Shown: positions 1 to 9,101 of the stretch, one piece after another
How positions within the stretch are numbered: the first letter of the stretch is position 1
Layout: each line of letters begins with the position of its first letter
Assembly: GCF_000702885.1 (NCBI RefSeq)
Contig: NZ_JNKO01000006.1
Location: 124,001-188,000, forward strand
Length of the DNA: 64,000 nucleotides
From: Oribacterium sp. P6A1
GTDB taxonomy: Bacteria; Bacillota; Clostridia; Lachnospirales; Lachnospiraceae
Direction: 5' to 3'
Translations under genes and position numbers: made by a program
The notes under the pieces: model-generated
Seen by the model: the letters and a program-made list of their open reading frames with translations, nothing else
Databases searched by the model: none
Told to the model about the DNA's origin: nothing

Positions 1-921
1 GCAAAAGGATTTGTAGGGTCTACCTTATGTGATTATGTTGATCGTTCACGATATGATTTGATTAAAGCTGTACATGGTAAAGAGATTGATAGTGACTCGA
101 TTTCAGTAGATATAAGTAAAGCTGATGAAGTAAAAAAAACAGTTGAGGCAGTAAGACCTGATTATATTATTAATTTAGCAGGAATTCATAGTATCGCTGA
201 CACTGAAAAAGACATTAAAAACGCTATAGATATTAATGTATGTGGATCTGTGAATATCATGGAAGCAATAAAAATCTATTCACCAAATTCAAAGCTGCTA
301 TTGATTGGATCGAGTGAAGAGTATGATTCAAAGCAGGACTTACTTTCGGAATCGGATTTATTAAAGCCTCGAAATATGTATGGGATGACGAAACTATGGC
401 AAGAATATGCTGCAGAGCTTTACGCTAGAATGGATGGTGTAAAGGTTATATGTACGAGATCTTTCAACCATACAGGGATAAATCAAAAAACAAATACAGT
501 AATATCTTCATTTTGCCAACAAGCCGCAGAAATAGCACTAGGAATTAAAGAACCTTATTTATTTACGGGAAATCTGGATGTTGAAAGAGATTTTTTGGAT
601 GTAAGAGATGTTGTTGCTGCATATATTAAATTGCTGGAATCGGATATAAATACAGGAATATTTAATGTATGCAGTGGTCGAAAGATCAGATTATCTGATT
701 TGTTAGGAATAATAGTTGGATTTACAGGCAAAAATGTGGAAATCTGCACAGATCCAGCGAGAGTCAGAAGAAACGATATTCCAATAATCGTTGGAAATAA
801 TGATAAGTTAAAACATGCTGTATCATGGATGCCAAACTGCTCGTTAGAAGGTACGCTAAAAGAGATATATGAGTTGAAAATAAAGAATTTGATTCAAAAA
901 ATGGAGAATTCTAATGTTTAA
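1..921 (+). CDS. NAD-dependent epimerase/dehydratase, 5'-truncated by the window edge
   Basis: The reading frame is open from base 1 and starts with the end of a Rossmann dinucleotide-binding loop (GFVGS), so the true start lies upstream. The extended short-chain dehydrogenase signature is present: a serine-containing IGSSEEY strand and the catalytic YGMTK (Tyr-x3-Lys). It is followed by a TRSFNHTG segment and an ERDFLDVRDV segment typical of GDP-mannose 4,6-dehydratase and GDP-4-keto-6-deoxymannose reductase relatives. It probably modifies a nucleotide sugar for a surface or flagellar glycan; the exact substrate cannot be read. It overlaps the next gene by 8 bases, so the two are probably co-transcribed. 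Confidence 0.85.
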   Translation, partial: AKGFVGSTLCDYVDRSRYDLIKAVHGKEIDSDSISVDISKADEVKKTVEAVRPDYIINLAGIHSIADTEKDIKNAIDINVCGSVNIMEAIKIYSPNSKLLLIGSSEEYDSKQDLLSESDLLKPRNMYGMTKLWQEYAAELYARMDGVKVICTRSFNHTGINQKTNTVISSFCQQAAEIALGIKEPYLFTGNLDVERDFLDVRDVVAAYIKLLESDINTGIFNVCSGRKIRLSDLLGIIVGFTGKNVEICTDPARVRRNDIPIIVGNNDKLKHAVSWMPNCSLEGTLKEIYELKIKNLIQKMENSNV

Positions 922-2119
922 TTTGAAAAAGTTTGTTGCTGAGCATGTGGTAATGCGCACACAATCCATGTTTTTTTCTGATATAGAAGAAAATAGAGAT
1001 ATATTACTAGAGCGAATTAATGGAAAAAAAGTATTAGTGATTGGAGGAGCGGGATCTATAGGTTCTTCTTTTATAAAGGCAATCTTATGCTTTAAACCTG
1101 GTGCACTTGTGGTAGTAGATTACAATGAAAATGCACTTGCAGAGCTTACAAGAGATTTGAGATCAACGAACGGAATGTATATACCTAAAGACTATGTGAC
1201 TTATCCTATGGATTTTTCGTCAAGGGTATTTGAGAAGATGTTTAGGGCACGTGGCGGGTTTGATATAATAGCAAATTTTTCTGCTCATAAGCATGTTAGA
1301 AGTGAGAAGGATGTATTTTCTATTGAGGCTATGTTACAAAACAATGTTCTTCATGCAAAAGATTTGCTGGATCTTATCTCTGAATATCCGCCGGAAGTTT
1401 ACTTTTGCGTATCTACCGACAAAGCAGCAAATCCAGTAAATATCATGGGGGCCAGTAAGCGAATTATGGAGGATGTTATTTTTAGTTATTCTGATAGATT
1501 TCCTGTTAAAACAGCTCGGTTTGCGAACGTCGCATTCTCAAACGGATCTCTTCCGGCAGGTTTCATTGAAAGGATACAAAAATTACAGCCATTATCGGCA
1601 CCGTCGGATATCAAACGTTATTTTGTCAGCCAAGAGGAGTCAGGACAAATTTGCTTATTGGCTGCGATTCTAGGAGGGAATAGGGAGATTTTTTTTCCCA
1701 AACTAGGAGAAGCTCAAATGATGTCTTTTGATTCGATAGGTACGGAATTACTCAAAGCTCACGGATATGATGTATTGCAATGTATGACCGATGAAGAAGC
1801 TATAGAAAAGGCAGAAGAATTAAAAAGGGGAGCTAATTTATACCCGGTCCATTATTCTAAATCGGATACTTCCGGTGAAAAATTATTTGAAGAATTCGTT
1901 ACTAATGACGAGCGTACGGATATTGATAGGTATAATTCACTTGGAGTAATAATAAATAAAGAAATTCCCGATAAGAGTAGGCTGGATATTTTTATAAATA
2001 AGCTTTATGAATTATTAATGACAAATTTTTTAAAGGAAGAAATTATAGAAATAATTAGAGAGTATCTTCCAGATTTTCGACATATTGAAACCGGAAAATC
2101 TCTTGATGGAAAAATGTGA
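914..2119 (+). CDS. Polysaccharide biosynthesis nucleotide-sugar dehydratase (CapD/PseB-like)
   Basis: A 401-residue protein of the Polysacc_synt_2 family. After about 40 residues comes a Rossmann motif (VLVIGGAGSIGSS), then an acidic strand end (VVVDYNENAL), and a CVSTDKAANPVNIMGASKR segment that is the hallmark of UDP-GlcNAc 4,6-dehydratases and C6/C5 epimerases such as CapD, FlaA1 and PseB. The family acts in the cytosol on UDP-sugars that feed capsule or flagellin glycans. The last ~130 residues are less typical. It overlaps the upstream epimerase by 8 bases. A flagellin-glycan role is possible because of the locus, but no pseB/pseC neighbours are visible, so this stays open. Confidence 0.85.
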   Translation: MFNLKKFVAEHVVMRTQSMFFSDIEENRDILLERINGKKVLVIGGAGSIGSSFIKAILCFKPGALVVVDYNENALAELTRDLRSTNGMYIPKDYVTYPMDFSSRVFEKMFRARGGFDIIANFSAHKHVRSEKDVFSIEAMLQNNVLHAKDLLDLISEYPPEVYFCVSTDKAANPVNIMGASKRIMEDVIFSYSDRFPVKTARFANVAFSNGSLPAGFIERIQKLQPLSAPSDIKRYFVSQEESGQICLLAAILGGNREIFFPKLGEAQMMSFDSIGTELLKAHGYDVLQCMTDEEAIEKAEELKRGANLYPVHYSKSDTSGEKLFEEFVTNDERTDIDRYNSLGVIINKEIPDKSRLDIFINKLYELLMTNFLKEEIIEIIREYLPDFRHIETGKSLDGKM

Positions 2120-2199
2120 GTGAAAATATTTATCTGGTAATGAAAAATAGCCGAGCTAAAATCTATTTTATAGTCTATGTTCTCTGATGAGGTTATAAT

Positions 2200-3300
2200 A
2201 TGATAAATGAACCAAAGGGTAATATATATATTTTTGGTGCACATTCACGTTAACAAACTTTGGGTGTATATCTCAAAACTATTTATCCGGACATAAAAAT
2301 TCAGGCATATCTGGTGGATAATGATGAAATAAATCCTACGACTGTTGATGGTATTCCAGTTATTCGGCTTGACTGTAAATCGTGTGAAGAAAAATTGGAT
2401 TATATATTAGATTATTCATTGCCTGTATATCTGGGAACCAGAGGTGTATATCATAGTGATATTATTTCGAGAATGAAAGAAAAAGGATTTAAAGAATTTG
2501 TTCCTGTGACAGTTGATATGGACAGCTAACTAAGGAACATATTTGTGGGTCGATATTTCAAGAATATCGGTAGAAATTTTTCGAGATTATCAGATAAATG
2601 TGATCCTCAAACAAATTGTTGTATTTATGTGGTTAAATCAGTTTATGATAAACAAACAACAGAATCATATGATGAAAAAAAGTGGGAGAGGTATATTCAG
2701 GTTGGATGTACACTTACAGATGAGAGACTCGCAGAATGTACTGAGTATGACAATATAGGGGATAATATATCTAATCTTAACCGACAGTTTTGTGAATTAA
2801 CAGGATTGTATTGGATATGGAAAAATTCTAAGGAAGATATAGTTGGGCTGGAACATTATAGAAGACATTTTACATTGGAAGATGATTGGTTCGATAAGAT
2901 GCTGGAAAGAAATATTGATGTTATTTTGCCTGTTCTGCTGTATGTTCATCCATCTATTGCGGAGAATTATCGTGGACGACATGAAAAGAAGGTGTGGGAT
3001 GCGATGATGTCTGTATTACGTCGTCAACCTGAGGTATATGACTCTGCGATGGATTTTTTTGAGAATACCGGTTGTTACTCACCTTGTAATATGATAATAG
3101 CCAGGCGGGATGTGCTGAATGATTTATGTGAGTGGTTATTTCCTATAGTATTTGAAGTGGCGGGACGTATCGGTCAAATCGATAATATATATCAAAACAG
3201 GTATCCGGGGTTCTTGTCAGAAAGACTCATTACATTCTTTTTTTACCACAATGCGAATAAGTATAAAGTTGTATATGCGGATAAGAATTTTAGCCAATGA
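2200..3300 (+). pseudogene. DUF4422-type glycosyltransferase broken by two in-frame TAA stops
   Basis: One frame runs from an ATG at 2200 (GAGG 8 bases upstream) to the TGA ending at 3300, but is interrupted by TAA at 2251-2253 and again at 2527-2529. Reading through the stops gives one coherent protein of about 366 residues: an N-terminal ~125-residue segment (IYIFGAHSR, then VYLKTIYPDI, DGIPVIRL, YLGTRGVYHSDI) and a C-terminal DUF4422 glycosyltransferase domain (CCIYVVKS, GLYWIWKN, LEHYRRHF, NMIIARRDVL, SERLITFFFYH). Both stops could come from GAA by a single G-to-T change. No frameshift is needed. The downstream part could still be translated from GTG 2545, but that start has no good ribosome site. 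Most likely a recent pseudogene. Confidence 0.8.
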
Positions 3301-3392
3301 GATTTATTGTTGATATGTGATTTAAACAATATCTGTGATAAGCTGATGTATGAAGATGTTATATGGTTTGTAGATACAGAAGGTATTTGGAT

Positions 3393-4220
3393 ATGTCATT
3401 AAAAGAAAAGAATGATATCATATATAAATTGCAGGATTATACACATCTTGAATGGAATGACAGAACGAGAATATCACAGGGAACACCCGGAAGTTTTTTA
3501 AAAACTTATGAAGGTGATGGAGTAGACAGAATATACTATAAGCTTTCAAATTCTGATTATAGAGGGATTTATGGACATGAATCCGTAAATGAGTTGATTG
3601 CATCACGTTTGTTAGATGTTTTGGGAATTGATCATGTTTCTTATCGACTTATTCATTCGAGAGTGAAAATTGACAATTCTGAATATGAAACATGGATGTG
3701 CTCTTCAAGGAATTTTAGAAAAGAAGGCCAAGAAAAAATGGCCTTTGATGCATACTTTGAACTGATGCGAGAGGATGATGAGCTTCCCATAGATTTTTGC
3801 CAAAAAAGAGGGTGGGCTGAGCAGATATATAGAATGATGGTTTTCGACTACCTTATATGTAATAGAGATCGTCATGGAGCAAATATTGAGTTACTTCAGA
3901 CAGGAGATGAAGTGATGCTGGCACCTCTTTTTGATCATGGACTCTCCCTGATCTTTTCATGCTATGATGATGAAGATGCTGTTCGTGATTTTGATGTCAT
4001 GAAGGATTATCCTGTAAATAATTACTTTTTCAGCAGGTCGTTGGAATACAATTTGAGATATGTCCCTAAGACATTGGAAATAAATCATCTTCATGAAGAT
4101 GATTTCGATTACATAATGCACGGAATAGATATGGTTCTTCCAAGGGTGTATGTTGATAAGATATGGAAAATGATAATAGGCAGATGGGAAAAGTATGAAA
4201 AGATACAGAATAGCAAATAA
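3393..4220 (+). CDS. HipA-like serine/threonine kinase-fold protein
   Basis: A 275-residue protein with the HipA/CtkA-type kinase core: a glycine-containing loop GTPGSFLK near residues 30-37, a lysine-bearing strand (IYYKLS, K50), the catalytic loop NRDRHGAN (157-164), and a metal-binding FDHG (180-183). All key residues look intact, so it is probably active. I chose ATG 3393 because AGAAGG sits 9 bases upstream; an in-frame ATG at 3363 is possible. It lacks the N-terminal subdomain of full-length HipA, as does the HipT kinase of tripartite HipBST systems. The stop overlaps the start of the next gene. Toxin, kinase switch, or glycan/lipid kinase all remain possible. Confidence 0.75.
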   Translation: MSLKEKNDIIYKLQDYTHLEWNDRTRISQGTPGSFLKTYEGDGVDRIYYKLSNSDYRGIYGHESVNELIASRLLDVLGIDHVSYRLIHSRVKIDNSEYETWMCSSRNFRKEGQEKMAFDAYFELMREDDELPIDFCQKRGWAEQIYRMMVFDYLICNRDRHGANIELLQTGDEVMLAPLFDHGLSLIFSCYDDEDAVRDFDVMKDYPVNNYFFSRSLEYNLRYVPKTLEINHLHEDDFDYIMHGIDMVLPRVYVDKIWKMIIGRWEKYEKIQNSK

Positions 4221-4536
4221 GAGATCAAAAAATAAGTCTGTAGCTACACTTCTATATGATGAAGATAAACAAGAGTTTAAGATAGAGATTCCTAAGGAGC
4301 AGGATGAACGTAAATTACCTATGCTGCTACGGGCCAGTGTCAGTAAAGGTGAATATGTTATGAATCCTAAATTTAGTTTGTTATGGGTAAGGAACAGACT
4401 GGTCCCGAGCGAAAGACAAAACATAGGACAGTTTTTAAAATCTTATGGATTAAATAATTATAGGGAGGATTTGATTCTTGAAAAAACTGAGGGTCGTTCC
4501 ATTCAGGATGATTTTGTTGTTATCAGGGAGCAGTAG
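4195..4536 (+). CDS. Small partner of the HipA-like kinase (HipA N-subdomain-like)
   Basis: A 113-residue protein translationally overlapping the kinase gene by 26 bases. It opens with basic residues, then ATLLYDEDKQEFKIEI, a β-hairpin pattern like the Couple_hipA subdomain at the N-terminus of HipA, followed by LLWVRNRLVPSERQNIG and a C-terminal SIQDDFVV. I do not recognise a named family with certainty. In HipBST systems the detached N-subdomain (HipS) is a separate small protein that neutralises the kinase. Here the order is kinase first, and no HipB-type helix-turn-helix gene is visible. The pairing is clear from the overlap; the antitoxin role is inference. Confidence 0.6.
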   Translation: MKRYRIANKRSKNKSVATLLYDEDKQEFKIEIPKEQDERKLPMLLRASVSKGEYVMNPKFSLLWVRNRLVPSERQNIGQFLKSYGLNNYREDLILEKTEGRSIQDDFVVIREQ

Positions 4537-4647
4537 ATCACTGACAACTACCTTGACAAACAGCGATATAGTAATATGTAATTTAATATATATTGGTGAT
4601 ATACTGCTGAAGGACCCCCAAAAATAAGTAACGCATAATAAAACTAT

Positions 4648-4696
4648 AAATAAGCCGATAGAATCAGTGTTAGTCACCGGTTCTGTCGGCTTATTT
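4648..4696 (+). terminator. Stem-loop after the HipA-like pair
   Basis: Arms of about 18 bases, AAATAAGCCGATAGAATC against GGTTCTGTCGGCTTATTT, pair with two wobble or mismatch positions around a short loop. The right arm ends in TTATTTG, not a clean T run. It most likely ends the AT-rich segment. The rest of the 357-base gap (4537-4893) shows only AT-rich sequence and the chemoreceptor ribosome site AAAGGGGGC. Confidence 0.6.
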
Positions 4697-4893
4697 GTAT
4701 GATGGGGCGGACTGTGGGCGTGCCTATGATTTTTTATTCTCAAATCTCAAATTTTCACTAATAGAACCCCTATTTCATGACGAATAAGTAAATAGAGATG
4801 TCAACCGGCACCTCTATAGAAGATATTTAAGTTTCGGGTTCCGGGGGTTCGGCATCCGCTGATTGGTTTAGCCTGTTTAAAGGGGGCAGCACT

Positions 4894-6579
4894 ATGCAAG
4901 GTTTTAAGAACATGAAGATCAGAACCAAATTCACAACGACTGTGGTAGTCATCGCATTGGCGATAATCATCCTTGTCGGTACGTCGTTTTTCGCATTCCT
5001 CAGGATGAGTGGAATGATGGAAAGTTTTTCCAGAGTACAGTATTCCAACACGAAAGCTCAGATGAATATGCGTAAGGATATTCAGACTGTCAATAAACGT
5101 ATCCTTCTTGCAATTATGGATCCTGAGGGCAATTCTGTAGCGGATCAGAAGGCTGATTTTGATGAACGTTTCGGTGATATGCAGGGAGATATAGACTCCA
5201 TAAGCAAGACTCTTGGTGACGATGCCCTCATTAATACTCTCCAGCAGAAGTTTGATGCCCTGAAGAAAGGCTCCTATGAACTTCTGGATGTGATAGACAG
5301 CGGAGACAGGGAAGCAGCCATGGAACACTATAAGAGCGGATTCAACGTTGTGACCTCCGAAGAGTTTGTATCAGCACTTAGTGCGGTTGGAAAGCTCTCC
5401 GATCAGCAGGCTGCAGATCTTATTGCGGAATCGGATTCCTTTAAGACGAAGGTTACATTCACGCTGGTAATCCTTGCAGTGGTTGTTATCGTATGCGTGG
5501 TTATCGTATTCCTTTTCCTTGCGAACACCATCGTGAGCACTGTGGACGTTGCAAACGATACCATGGACAGGATGGCGAACGGAGACTTCCAGATAGATAT
5601 AGATGTATCAAAGCTGTCAGAGGATGAGTTGGGAAGCATGGTGAGAAACATGTCCGGTATGACATTCAAACTCCGTACTCTTGTTGAGGATGTCAGCTCC
5701 ATGCTTTCAGCCATGAGTGAAGGAAATTTTGCCGTAAGGATGGAACATCCCGAAATCTATGTTAAGGATACCATGCCCATAAGGCTGGGATTTGAAAAGA
5801 TTTCCGAGAATCTTTCCGATATGTTCTCTAACATGAACGATGTAGCCACACAGGTTAAGAACGGATCAGAGAAGATCGCCAACGGTTCCATGGCCCTCAG
5901 TCAGGGTGCTACAGAACAGGCATCAACACTTGAAGAGCTTTCGGCTACCATCAATGTTTTGAACGACAAGGTAAAGAACAGCGCGAAGTCAGCCAGAGAC
6001 GTGGAAGAGTTCTCTGCCGGTGTTGCGGATAAGATCACCATACAGAATGAACAGATGAGCAAGGTTCAGGAAGCTATGGATGAGATCGAGAGCAAGTCAA
6101 ATCAGATTGAAAACATTATCAAGGCTATCGATGATATCGCTTTCCAGACAAACATCCTTGCTCTCAATGCTGCAGTAGAGGCAGCCCGTGCAGGCTCAGC
6201 AGGTAAGGGATTTGCGGTAGTTGCAGATGAGGTAAGAAACCTTGCAGGAAAGTCTGCCGCAGCAGCTTCGGAAACTTCAACACTTATTGAATCAACCATT
6301 TCAGCGGTACGTAACGGTTCCAAGATGATCGGTGAAGCCGCATCGGAACTCAATGCGGTTAAGGACGATTCCATCAAGTCCAAGGAGCTGGTTGCCACTA
6401 TAGCATCAGAGATGCAGGAAGAATCCCAGTCAATCTCCGAGATTACCACAGGTCTTGAGCAGATATCCGAAGTTGTTCAGCAGAACAGTGCAACAGCGGA
6501 GCAGAGTTCAACCTCCAGCAGTGAGCTCAATGATAACGCCAGTGTTCTTAAGGGAATGGTTGACAAGATCATTTACTGA
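4894..6579 (+). CDS. Methyl-accepting chemotaxis protein
   Basis: A 561-residue transmembrane chemoreceptor. TM1 spans about residues 15-36, an extracellular four-helix-bundle-type sensor ~37-187, TM2 ~188-211, HAMP ~211-265, and a long cytoplasmic coiled coil. The conserved hairpin tip ([16 protein letters not shown] to [11 protein letters not shown]) lies at ~412-454, where CheA and CheW would dock. The start has AAAGGGGGC about 6 bases upstream. The ligand cannot be read from sequence. CheA, CheW, CheB and CheR are not in this window, so the signalling core must be elsewhere. It precedes the flagellar run but is separated from it by 465 bases with an inverted repeat. Confidence 0.95.
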   Translation: MQGFKNMKIRTKFTTTVVVIALAIIILVGTSFFAFLRMSGMMESFSRVQYSNTKAQMNMRKDIQTVNKRILLAIMDPEGNSVADQKADFDERFGDMQGDIDSISKTLGDDALINTLQQKFDALKKGSYELLDVIDSGDREAAMEHYKSGFNVVTSEEFVSALSAVGKLSDQQAADLIAESDSFKTKVTFTLVILAVVVIVCVVIVFLFLANTIVSTVDVANDTMDRMANGDFQIDIDVSKLSEDELGSMVRNMSGMTFKLRTLVEDVSSMLSAMSEGNFAVRMEHPEIYVKDTMPIRLGFEKISENLSDMFSNMNDVATQVKNGSEKIANGSMALSQGATEQASTLEELSATINVLNDKVKNSAKSARDVEEFSAGVADKITIQNEQMSKVQEAMDEIESKSNQIENIIKAIDDIAFQTNILALNAAVEAARAGSAGKGFAVVADEVRNLAGKSAAAASETSTLIESTISAVRNGSKMIGEAASELNAVKDDSIKSKELVATIASEMQEESQSISEITTGLEQISEVVQQNSATAEQSSTSSSELNDNASVLKGMVDKIIY

Positions 6580-6652
6580 TAATTATTTATTCCGGATTTG
6601 CCGGTCTATTTAAGATTTTTGGCATAAGTGCATAGGAATATGTTCATGATGC

Positions 6653-6679
6653 TAATAATATAGGATTTTTTGTCGATAA
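6653..6679 (+). promoter_or_regulatory. Candidate sigma-28 promoter upstream of fliE
   Basis: TAAT (6653-6656), a 15-base spacer, then GTCGATAA (6672-6679), close to TAAA-N15-GCCGATAA. It would start a transcript with a ~360-base leader before fliE, or a separate small RNA. The -10 lies in the left arm of a long inverted repeat, so function is uncertain. Confidence 0.4.
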
Positions 6680-6774
6680 ATATATCATGGATTTAATAAC
6701 GATTATCAAGACTAACTTTGACTCTCGTACGTTACATGCTATGTGGTATGTACGTCCATGATATATTTACGACA
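6671..6774. repeat. Long inverted repeat between chemoreceptor and fliE
   Basis: The left arm 6671-6691 (starting TGTCGATAAATATATC) is the reverse complement of 6755-6774 except for one missing base. The 63-base interior contains a second pairing (CGTAC at 6726-6730 with GTACG at 6750-6754). It could fold into a ~100-base hairpin. It may be a small non-coding RNA, a terminator of the receptor gene, or a short palindromic mobile element. From 6775 to 7044 I see only a small hairpin (6954-6979) and no recognisable riboswitch or gene. Confidence 0.65.
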
Positions 6775-7044
6775 CTTTTGATTAAGCTATTTTTTTAGTT
6801 TTAGGGGTAGAGAGTATTTTAAAACGTCAACTGCAGGGAAGCGGTTGAGATCATCTAAAAAGAGAGGGACGATTCAAAATCATAGGCATTCAGCCTCAGG
6901 AATCGGTATAACACTCCATGAAAAGTTAGTTTCCAGGGAAGGGCAAACGTTACTAAACGCTATTTATAAAATTTAGCGTGCTATTTGCTGAATTTAAAAA
7001 TAAGGAGCTTTTGATTATTTTTAAGAAGATAGAGGGCCTAAGAA

Positions 7045-7362
7045 ATGGAAATTAATAATCAATTTATCACACCTATGAGATCATGGACTCTGGAGGATTT
7101 GAGAACCCAGAGAAATCAGAGACCACAGGAGTCTGAGGGAGCCACTTTGTTCAAGGACATCTTTGACAATGTGGTGAATAACGTAAAGGTAACTCAGGCA
7201 GACGTGGAAAACAAGCAGTACCTTTTGGCTACAGGGCAGCTTGAGGACGCACATTCGCTTCCGATCGCTGAGTCAAAGGCGGCTATCAGTCTGAACATGA
7301 TGATCACATTGAGGAACAAGGCGCTTAGCGCCTACTCAGAGCTTATCAAGATGAACACCTGA
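7045..7362 (+). CDS. fliE: Flagellar hook-basal body protein FliE
   Basis: A 105-residue protein matching the FliE family: a variable N-terminus, then FKDIFDNVVNNVKVTQADVENKQYLLATGQLEDAHSL-type sequence and a C-terminal helix with ISLNMMITLRNKALSAYSEL. FliE forms the junction between the MS ring and the rod and is the first rod-type export substrate. It opens the flagellar run here; flgB and flgC, which normally precede it in Firmicutes, are absent upstream. AGAGGG upstream is a modest ribosome site. Confidence 0.95.
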   Translation: MEINNQFITPMRSWTLEDLRTQRNQRPQESEGATLFKDIFDNVVNNVKVTQADVENKQYLLATGQLEDAHSLPIAESKAAISLNMMITLRNKALSAYSELIKMNT

Positions 7363-7424
7363 TGACCGGCTTTACTGATAAAGATTAGTAGCAATTGGGG
7401 ATGGGTTTCAGAGTGGAGTGAACT

Positions 7425-9101
7425 TTGGATAACTTTAAAGAATCATGGGGAAAGATGCCAAAAAAGAGCAGAATTGCGATTATTGGCATCATTGCTGCAA
7501 CGGTCATTGCCGCTGCAGCTGCAATCATATACTTAAATCTAATCAGTCAAACTAAATACAGTACATTGTTCACCGGCTTAAGTACCGAGGAAGCATCCCA
7601 GGTGGCAAATCTTCTGCAGGATGAGGGCATAGTATATACCTACAATGCAACGGACGGTTCCATCAGGGTACCGGAGGACAAGGTAGAGTCTACCAGAGTA
7701 TCGCTTCTCAGCAAGGGATATCCTAAAAGTGGTTTTACTTATGACATGTACATAAGTAATGCAGGTCTCATGACCACAGAGTCTGATAAAGAGCTGTATA
7801 CACTTTATGATCTTCAGGATCGTCTGGGGGCCACTATACGTATCTTTGACGGGGTCATGGATGCGAAGGTGACCATAGCCAAGGGTTCAAATGAGAAATT
7901 TGCTCTCAGCACTACAAAGACTATAGATGCTTCCGCATCGGTAGTGGTCACCATGAAGGAAGGGGCAACCCTCAGTGATGCCAATGCCAACGCCATCAGG
8001 AATCTTATTTCCAGATCCGTAAAGGGTGTGAACTTTACCAATGTTTCCGTATTTGATGCAGGAACCATGGAAGAAGTGGGCGGTGACAACGGAGGGGATA
8101 CCAGTAAGGTTATTCAGGATCTCACCACTCAGGTAGAGAACAGTATTGCTGCTAACATTAAACGTGTTCTTGCAAAGCTCTACGGAGCGGAGAACATAGC
8201 GGTTTCTGTTAAGGGTACTCTGGATATGACCAAGCTCATATCCGAGAACACTGAGTATACGGTTCCGGAGCAGGTGGAAGAGACAGAACGTTCAGGACTT
8301 CTCAATCATGAAGATTTCAACAACGAGAATTCCGGTTCCACAACAGACGGGGCAGCAGGCGTGGTTGGTACTGATGCCAATGCAGACACACCGAGATATA
8401 CAAATCTGAACGGGGCAAATGGAACCACAAACGGATATTCGGCCAATGCCTACTCCAGAGACTGGTTGTTTAACGTACTTAAGGAACAGAGGGAGATATC
8501 TCCGGGAGTTCTTAAGGATGCGACGGTAGCAGTCGTTATCATGACTGATGACAGATCTGTACAGCAGCAGGATCTTGTAAATCTTGTTGCTGACGCAGGC
8601 GGAATAGGAAGAGCGGATGCGGCGGAAAAAATAACCATCATTCGTTCTACACCGGCAGAAGAGGCACCTCAGGTTGAAACTGAGACACAGCCTGAGCCTG
8701 AACCTGAATTCCCGCTTGTTACACTTATCATAGCTATAGCAGCAGGAGTACTTCTTCTCCTTATACTTTTACTTATTATTCTCAGAAAGAAAAAGAAGAA
8801 GAGACTTGCGGCACAGAAAGCAGCGGAAGAAGCTGCAGCAGCAGAGGCAGCTGCGGCGGAGGCAGCGGCAGCACAGACGGAGACGGCTGCCGAGAAGAGA
8901 CAGAGAAACGAAGAGATGGAACTCGGAGCAGAAGAAGATACAAATGCATCAATGCAGCATGGTATGCGCCTGAAGCAGAATATCGGAGAGTTCATAGACA
9001 ACAATCCTCAGGTAGTTGCAAAGCTGATTCAGGGATGGCTGCGTGAAGAAGAAGAGGAGAGCACCAATGGCAGGAGAAGAGAACGTTCAGGTAGAAAATA
9101 A
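7425..9101 (+). CDS. fliF: Flagellar MS-ring protein FliF
   Basis: A 558-residue MS-ring subunit. TM1 spans about residues 20-40, followed by the secretin-like/YscJ domain (YSTLFTGLSTEEASQVANLL, LLSKGYPKSGFTYDMY), a low-complexity Gly/Thr/Asn periplasmic loop (~290-345), a second TM at ~430-452, an Ala/Glu-rich cytoplasmic helix, and a C-terminal FliG-binding tail (NPQVVAKLIQGWLREEEEE). The start is TTG 7425, supported by TGGAGTG 6 bases upstream. The end overlaps fliG by 35 bases. Confidence 0.97.
   Translation: MDNFKESWGKMPKKSRIAIIGIIAATVIAAAAAIIYLNLISQTKYSTLFTGLSTEEASQVANLLQDEGIVYTYNATDGSIRVPEDKVESTRVSLLSKGYPKSGFTYDMYISNAGLMTTESDKELYTLYDLQDRLGATIRIFDGVMDAKVTIAKGSNEKFALSTTKTIDASASVVVTMKEGATLSDANANAIRNLISRSVKGVNFTNVSVFDAGTMEEVGGDNGGDTSKVIQDLTTQVENSIAANIKRVLAKLYGAENIAVSVKGTLDMTKLISENTEYTVPEQVEETERSGLLNHEDFNNENSGSTTDGAAGVVGTDANADTPRYTNLNGANGTTNGYSANAYSRDWLFNVLKEQREISPGVLKDATVAVVIMTDDRSVQQQDLVNLVADAGGIGRADAAEKITIIRSTPAEEAPQVETETQPEPEPEFPLVTLIIAIAAGVLLLLILLLIILRKKKKKRLAAQKAAEEAAAAEAAAAEAAAAQTETAAEKRQRNEEMELGAEEDTNASMQHGMRLKQNIGEFIDNNPQVVAKLIQGWLREEEEESTNGRRRERSGRK

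Noticed and set aside
2545-3300. Separate DUF4422 gene starting at GTG 2545
   Set aside because: The upstream codons continue the same protein in frame and the GTG lacks a ribosome site; one interrupted gene is simpler.
4653-4660. GCCGATAG as a sigma-28 -10 for the chemoreceptor
   Set aside because: It is inside the terminator stem, 230 bases from the gene, and the bases 15 upstream (ATAA region) are a poor match.
6775-7044. Riboswitch (cyclic-di-GMP type) in the fliE leader
   Set aside because: GGGCAAACG and GGGACG occur but the conserved core and pairing order of known classes are not there.
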